A DNA stretch of 64,000 bases from Rhodoplanes serenus (GTDB taxonomy: Bacteria; Pseudomonadota; Alphaproteobacteria; Rhizobiales; Xanthobacteraceae), in the NCBI GenBank assembly GCA_009720755.1, contig WNKV01000018.1, positions 1 through 64,000 of the forward strand, given 5' to 3'. Below are positions 59,737 through 64,000 of this stretch, in pieces (position 1 is the stretch's first letter; each line of letters opens with the position of its first letter). The position numbers were made by a program, and so were the translations under genes. Under the pieces are notes generated by a model. That model did no database searches, was not told where the DNA came from, and saw only the letters and a program-made list of their open reading frames with translations.

Positions 59737-61719
59737 ATGAGACCCGCGATGCCCTCGCCCGCCGCCACGCCCGGCCCCGGAGCCAACTTCCTCGGCGCCC
59801 TCGACGCGCATATCGGCAAGGCGACAGACGCCCTCCTGTCCTATCAGCAGACCGACGGGCACTGGGTCTTCGAGCTGGAGGCGGACGCCACCATCCCGTC
59901 CGAATACGTGCTGCTCGTCCACCATCTCGGCGAGGAGCCGAACCTGGAGCTCGAGCGCAAGATCGGCGTCTATCTGCGCCGCATCCAGGGCGATCACGGC
60001 GGTTGGCCGCTGTTCAAGGACGGCGAGTTCAACATCAGCGCCAGCGTCAAGGCGTATTTCGCGCTCAAGATGATCGGCGACGATCCGGAGGCGCCGCACA
60101 TGCGGCGCGCCCGCGAGGCGATCCTGGCGCACGGCGGGGCCTCACACGTCAACGTGTTCACCCGCATCCAGCTCGCTCTCTACGGCCAGGTGTCGTGGCG
60201 GGCCGTGCCGGTGATGCCGGCCGAGATCATGCTGCTGCCGCGCTGGTCGCCGTTCACCATCTGGAAGGTCTCCTACTGGGCGCGCACCACCATCGTGCCG
60301 CTGCTGGTGCTCCAGACGCTGAAGCCGAAGGCCCGCAACCCGCGCGGCGTGACGATCGACGAGCTGTTCCTGGAGCCGCCCGCGACGGTCGGCCCGCCCG
60401 AGAAGGCGCCGCATCAGAGCTGGTCGTGGTTCCTGCTGTTCCGCGGCATCGACGCGGTGCTGCGGGTGATCGACCCACTCGCCCCCAAGGGCCTGCGCCA
60501 GCGCGCCATCGACGCAGCGGTCGCCTTCGTGCGCGAGCGGCTGAACGGCGAGGACGGCATCGGCGCCATCTACCCGCCGATGGCCAATACCGTGATGATG
60601 TACGACGTGCTCGGCTTCCCGGCTGATTATCCGGAGCGGGCGGTGGCGCGGCGGGCCATCGAGAAGCTGCTGATCGTCAAGGACGACGAAGCCTACTGCC
60701 AGCCCTGCGTGTCGCCCGTGTGGGACACGGCGCTGTCGTGCCACGCCCTGATGGAGACCGGCGACGATCGCGCGGTCGAGCGCGCCCGCGCCGGGCTCGA
60801 CTGGCTGAAGCCGCGCCAGGTGCTGGACCTGAAGGGCGACTGGGCCGAGATCAAGCCGGAGGTGCGGCCGGGCGGCTGGGCCTTCCAGTACGCCAATGCC
60901 CACTACCCGGACCTCGACGACACCGCCGTGGTGGTGATGGCGATGGACCGCGCCCGCCAGAAGGGCGGCGAGCACGGCTTCGACGAGGCGATCGACCGCG
61001 GCCGCGAATGGATTCTCGGGCTCCAGAGCAAGAACGGCGGCTGGGCCGCCTTCGACGCCGACAACACGTACTCGTATCTCAACAACATCCCGTTCTCGGA
61101 CCACGGCGCCCTGCTCGATCCGCCGACCGAGGACGTGGCGGCCCGCTGCATCTCCATGCTGGCGCAGCTCGGCGAGACGCCGCAGTCGAGCCCGCCGATG
61201 GCGCACGCCCTCGACTATCTGCGCCGCCTCCAGCTTCCCGATGGAAGCTGGTACGGCCGCTGGGGCATGAACTACATCTATGGCACCTGGTCGGTGCTGT
61301 GCGCCCTCAACGCCGCCGGCCTCGGCCGCGACGATCCGGCGGTGCGCAAGGCGGCCGACTGGCTGATCCGCATCCAGAACGTCGACGGCGGCTGGGGCGA
61401 GGACGGGTCGAGCTACAAGCTGGAGTATCAGGGCTACGAGCCGGCGCCGAGCACCGCGTCGCAGACCGCCTGGGCGCTCTTGTCGCTGATGGCGGCCGGC
61501 GAGGTCGATCATCCCTCGGTGGCCCGCGGCGTCGCCTGGCTGGCGCAGACCCAGAACGCCGAAGGGCTGTGGGACGAGGAGCGCTACACCGCGACCGGAT
61601 TCCCGCGGGTGTTCTACCTGCGCTACCACGGCTACCGGAAGTTCTTCCCGCTGTGGGCGATGGCGCGCTATCGCAACCTCAAGCGCGCCAACGATCGCCG
61701 GGTGGCGTTCGGGATGTAG
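59737..61719 (+). CDS. shc: squalene-hopene cyclase
   Basis: 660 residues, standard length. The catalytic DXDD motif is DLDDTA at residues 392-397. Multiple QW repeats are seen (for example GDHGGWPLFKDG, QSKNGGWAAFDADN, LPDGSWYGRWG, IQNVDGGWGEDG, NAEGLWDEERYT). It cyclises squalene to hopene and diplopterol at the membrane. Last gene of the hpnCDE-shc unit. Hopanoids stiffen membranes and limit oxygen diffusion in some nitrogen fixers. Confidence 0.95.
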   Translation: MRPAMPSPAATPGPGANFLGALDAHIGKATDALLSYQQTDGHWVFELEADATIPSEYVLLVHHLGEEPNLELERKIGVYLRRIQGDHGGWPLFKDGEFNISASVKAYFALKMIGDDPEAPHMRRAREAILAHGGASHVNVFTRIQLALYGQVSWRAVPVMPAEIMLLPRWSPFTIWKVSYWARTTIVPLLVLQTLKPKARNPRGVTIDELFLEPPATVGPPEKAPHQSWSWFLLFRGIDAVLRVIDPLAPKGLRQRAIDAAVAFVRERLNGEDGIGAIYPPMANTVMMYDVLGFPADYPERAVARRAIEKLLIVKDDEAYCQPCVSPVWDTALSCHALMETGDDRAVERARAGLDWLKPRQVLDLKGDWAEIKPEVRPGGWAFQYANAHYPDLDDTAVVVMAMDRARQKGGEHGFDEAIDRGREWILGLQSKNGGWAAFDADNTYSYLNNIPFSDHGALLDPPTEDVAARCISMLAQLGETPQSSPPMAHALDYLRRLQLPDGSWYGRWGMNYIYGTWSVLCALNAAGLGRDDPAVRKAADWLIRIQNVDGGWGEDGSSYKLEYQGYEPAPSTASQTAWALLSLMAAGEVDHPSVARGVAWLAQTQNAEGLWDEERYTATGFPRVFYLRYHGYRKFFPLWAMARYRNLKRANDRRVAFGM

Positions 61720-62083
61720 ACGGGGCGGCCCTGCGGCCCTCCCCCGGCTTCGTCATGGCCGGGCCCGCCGCGACCCGGCCATCTATCCTGGTTTCCGTCA
61801 TGGCCGGGCCGGCGCAGAGCGCCGTGACCCGGCCCTCCATCTCACGAAGACGATCGATGCGCGGGTCTTCGCCCGCGCATGACGGATGGGCGGATGGATG
61901 CGCGGGTCTTCGCCCGCGCCGTGCGTCTTATCTTGATTGCGAGTGAAAGTTCACCGTCGTTCCGGGGCGCCGCGCAGCGGCGGGCCCGGAATCCAGCGGC
62001 AAACTCGGAACTCTCGGCTGGATTCCGGACAGCCGCGTCGCGGCTTCCGGAACGACCACCAAATTGATCAGCCGGATCTCGTG
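61720..62083. repeat. intergenic repeats between shc and hpnH, including dispersed repeat copy B
   Basis: No gene. From 61,750 to 61,925 are inverted and direct copies of GTCATGGCCGGGC, ACCCGGCCATC and GATGCGCGGGTCTTCGCCCG words (two copies of the last). From about 61,950 to 62,080 is copy B of the repeat upstream of nifH, in opposite orientation (CGTCGTTCCGGGGCG, then GGATTCCGGACAGCCGC and GCGGCTTCCGGAACGA). Confidence 0.7.
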
Positions 62084-63241
62084 TCACTCCGCCGCGGTGA
62101 GGCGGGGACGCGACGCATCGCCGGCGGGCGGCTCGGCGGCGTGGATCTCGGCGATCTTGTTCTCGACGTGGCGCGAAAACACATACTCGGCCGGTCGCTG
62201 GCCCGACAGGTCGATCTCCGGCGCCATCTCGCCTTCGGTCTTCACGCCGAACAGCGCCACCTTCAGGGCGGCGAGCGGCTGGCGCATGGTGGCGTCGGCG
62301 GCGGTCGGCTCGTAGCCGCAGTGCGCCATGCAGTCGGCGCACTTCTCGTAGCGGCCGGTGCCGTAGGAGTCCCAGTCGGTGGTCTCCATCAGCTCCTTGA
62401 AGGTCTTCGCATAGCCCTCGCCGACCAGGTAGCACGGCTTCTGCCAGCCGAAGATGTTGCGGGTCGGCATACCCCACGGCGAGCACAGGAACTCCTGATT
62501 GCCGGCCAGGAAGTCGAGGAACAGGCCGGAATGCATGAACGTCCACGTCTTGCCCTTGCCGAGCGCGAACACCTTGCGGAACAGCTCCTTGGTGCGGCGA
62601 CGAGCGAGGAAGTGCTGCTGGTCGGGGGCGCGCTCGTAGGCGTAGCCGGGCGAGATCGACACGCCGACACCGAGCTCGGTGGTGAAGTCCATGAAGGCCG
62701 CGATGTCCTCGGCCGGCATGCCCTCGAACACCGTCGCGTTGACGTTGACGGCGAAGCCCTTGGCCTTGGCGGCCTTGATGGCCGCGACGGCGCGGTCGAA
62801 GGTGCCGGCCTGGCAGACCGAGCGGTCGTGATGCTCCTTCAGGCCGTCGAGATGCACCGAGAAGAACAGGTAGGGCGACGGCTCGAACAGGTGCAGCTTC
62901 TTCTCCAGAAGCAGCGCATTGGTGCACAGCGACACGAACTTCTTGCGCGCCACGATGCCGGCGACGATCTCGCCGATCTCCTTGTGGATCAGCGGCTCGC
63001 CGCCCGGGATGGCGACCATCGGGGCGCCGCACTCGTCGACCGCGGCGAGGCAGTCGGCCACCGACATGCGCTGATTGAGGATCGCCTCGGGATAGTCGAT
63101 CTTGCCGCAGCCGGCACAGGCGAGATTGCAGCGGAACAGGGGCTCCAGCATCAGCACCAGCGGATAGCGCGTCCGCCCGAGCAGCTTCTGCTTGAGCACG
63201 TAGGCGCCAATCCGCATTTCCTTGAAGAACGGTATCGCCAT
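62084..63241 (-). CDS. hpnH: adenosyl-hopene transferase HpnH (radical SAM)
   Basis: 385 residues from the ATG at 63241 (MAIPFFKEMRIGAYVLKQKL), the family start. Radical SAM cysteines are Cys38, 42, 45 (CNLACAGC), and GGEPLIH is the SAM-binding turn. A C-terminal Cys pair (ADCMAHCGYEPTA) is conserved in this family. HpnH attaches adenosine to hopene to start the side chain of extended C35 hopanoids. It is convergent with shc; the next enzyme (HpnG) is not in the window. Confidence 0.94.
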   Translation of the reverse strand: MAIPFFKEMRIGAYVLKQKLLGRTRYPLVLMLEPLFRCNLACAGCGKIDYPEAILNQRMSVADCLAAVDECGAPMVAIPGGEPLIHKEIGEIVAGIVARKKFVSLCTNALLLEKKLHLFEPSPYLFFSVHLDGLKEHHDRSVCQAGTFDRAVAAIKAAKAKGFAVNVNATVFEGMPAEDIAAFMDFTTELGVGVSISPGYAYERAPDQQHFLARRRTKELFRKVFALGKGKTWTFMHSGLFLDFLAGNQEFLCSPWGMPTRNIFGWQKPCYLVGEGYAKTFKELMETTDWDSYGTGRYEKCADCMAHCGYEPTAADATMRQPLAALKVALFGVKTEGEMAPEIDLSGQRPAEYVFSRHVENKIAEIHAAEPPAGDASRPRLTAAE

Positions 63242-63262
63242 TGTCCCTGCTTTCTCGACGTC

Positions 63263-63307
63263 CAAGCTGTCTACAAGCTGTCTCGAAGTCCAAGCTGTCT
63301 CGAAGTC
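63263..63307. repeat. short tandem duplication upstream of hpnH
   Basis: CAAGCTGTCTCGAAGTC occurs twice in a row (63274-63290 and 63291-63307), preceded by a partial third copy (CAAGCTGTCTA, 63263). It lies 22-66 bases before the hpnH ATG, within the likely leader or promoter. Confidence 0.75.
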
Positions 63308-64000
63308 CGATCCGGATCGAGGCCCGATCCGAGATCGAGGCGCGACCCGGCCCGGGCCTCGCCATCATGTCCGAACGGCCCGACCGAACGGCGGAACCGG
63401 CCGTGTAGAGCATTTCCCGGCGAAGGTGAAACGGTTCGCCGTCGAAAACGTGACGAGATCAGAAAACAAAAACGTGTTCGGCACCGCGATGGAACCGGCC
63501 GCCCGTCGGGGGCGGACTGTCGTCACCCCGACGCGGGTCCCGACCGACCCGCCGCTCCTGGGCATTTCCATAGATTTTTCAGTCACTCAGGCGTACAGCC
63601 TCAGCTCCTGCCGCGGACTGGCGGCCGATCGGCCGCCGGCAGCCCCAGTTCCTCACCCCCGCTCGCCGGCGGGTCGACCCTTGTTACTGAAACATATTGA
63701 TAATCCGTGAGTTGAACCCGTCAACCCCGGGCGCGTTGGGTTTGTGACGGCGCGCGTCCGGCGGGCCGCTCCGCTGCCGGATGCGACAACGCCCCGTGGC
63801 ATCCGGGGTTGCCACCTCAATTCCGGCCCGATTATGAAGGACATGCTCGGCGGCCCGCCGAGGCCGTGCAGTTTCGATTGTCGTGCGGCGACGCGGCGTG
63901 CATCCCGGATCACGCTCTCCGGGTTCGCCCGACCAAGGCACGCGACAGGACTGCTCGCGACAAACCCATCTCACACCCCCCGCGACCGCGCCCCATGCTC
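63308..64000. other. non-coding stretch at the right edge
   Basis: No convincing gene; the short frames have no recognisable content. From about 63,406 to 63,475 is a segment starting TAGAGCATTTCCCGGCGAAG that resembles a dispersed repeat common in Rhizobiales. An AT-rich spot near 63,685 (GAAACATATTGATAATCC) may mark a promoter. Confidence 0.45.

Noticed and set aside
63653-63974. Short minus-strand open frames at the right edge
   Set aside because: Arg/Pro-rich content with no domain or start signal; they overlap each other in different frames.

Overview
The window is high-GC, densely coded and reads as a chromosome segment of a free-living, nitrogen-fixing alphaproteobacterium of the Hyphomicrobiales (Rhizobiales). 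I infer this from four things: a fixR-nifA gene pair as in Bradyrhizobium; a DraT/DraG pair as in Rhodopseudomonas, Rhodospirillum and relatives; a hopanoid operon; and palindromic intergenic repeats typical of this order. A Rhodopseudomonas/Rhodoplanes/Blastochloris-like purple non-sulfur or related bacterium would fit, but no photosynthesis or rRNA gene is present to settle it.

Layout. 1-4 kb: the tail of an unknown gene, a secreted DUF992 protein, an EF-G-like GTPase and a hypothetical protein. 4-12 kb: a Gfo/Idh/MocA oxidoreductase, a TetR regulator, a branched-chain amino-acid type ABC transporter (livHMGF order, no binding protein) and a TrpB-like enzyme. 12-15.2 kb: a cold-adaptation group (RhlE-type helicase, IF-1, CspA). 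15.6-17.3 kb: a chemoreceptor. 17.9-43 kb: the nitrogen-fixation island. On the plus strand it has draT-draG. On the minus strand it has fixR-nifA; nifB-fdxN-LRV-nifZ-nifT; nifHDK-nifEN-nifX-DUF269-fdxB-nifQ; and iscA-nfu-nifV-nifW-fixABCX. 43-46.7 kb: a TPP-dependent decarboxylase-like enzyme divergent from fixR, and an alpha/beta hydrolase with an apparent frameshift. 46.7-54.4 kb: a five-gene minus-strand operon with a 2-oxoacid:ferredoxin oxidoreductase (alpha/beta), NfnAB/SudAB-like flavoprotein subunits, and an unrecognised 743-residue protein ending in a ferredoxin domain. 54.9-63.2 kb: chaB and the hopanoid genes (ispA-like, hpnC, hpnD, hpnE, shc, hpnH).

How they work together. NifA with sigma-54 should drive the nif units. 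I can read -24/-12 elements in front of nifH, iscA, nifB and (weaker) fixR, with TGT-N10-ACA activator sites in front of nifH, nifB (two) and fixR. Nitrogenase (NifHDK) gets FeMo-co from NifB, NifE/N, NifX, NifQ and NifV. Electrons could come from FixABCX and probably from the 46.7-54.4 kb operon, which has a candidate FNR/FixK site upstream. DraT/DraG would switch NifH off and on at Arg101. No nifS, full-length nifU or nifF gene lies in the window.

Most unusual points. (1) Coding-compatible palindromic repeats lie inside the C-terminal part of nifE, next to a tandem array of ~212-bp repeat units between nifK and nifE; one repeat copy carries a sigma-54-like sequence. (2) The oxidoreductase/Nfn operon ends in a 743-aa protein of unknown family with a ferredoxin tail. 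(3) A NifA-type site is shared between fixR-nifA and a divergent TPP enzyme.
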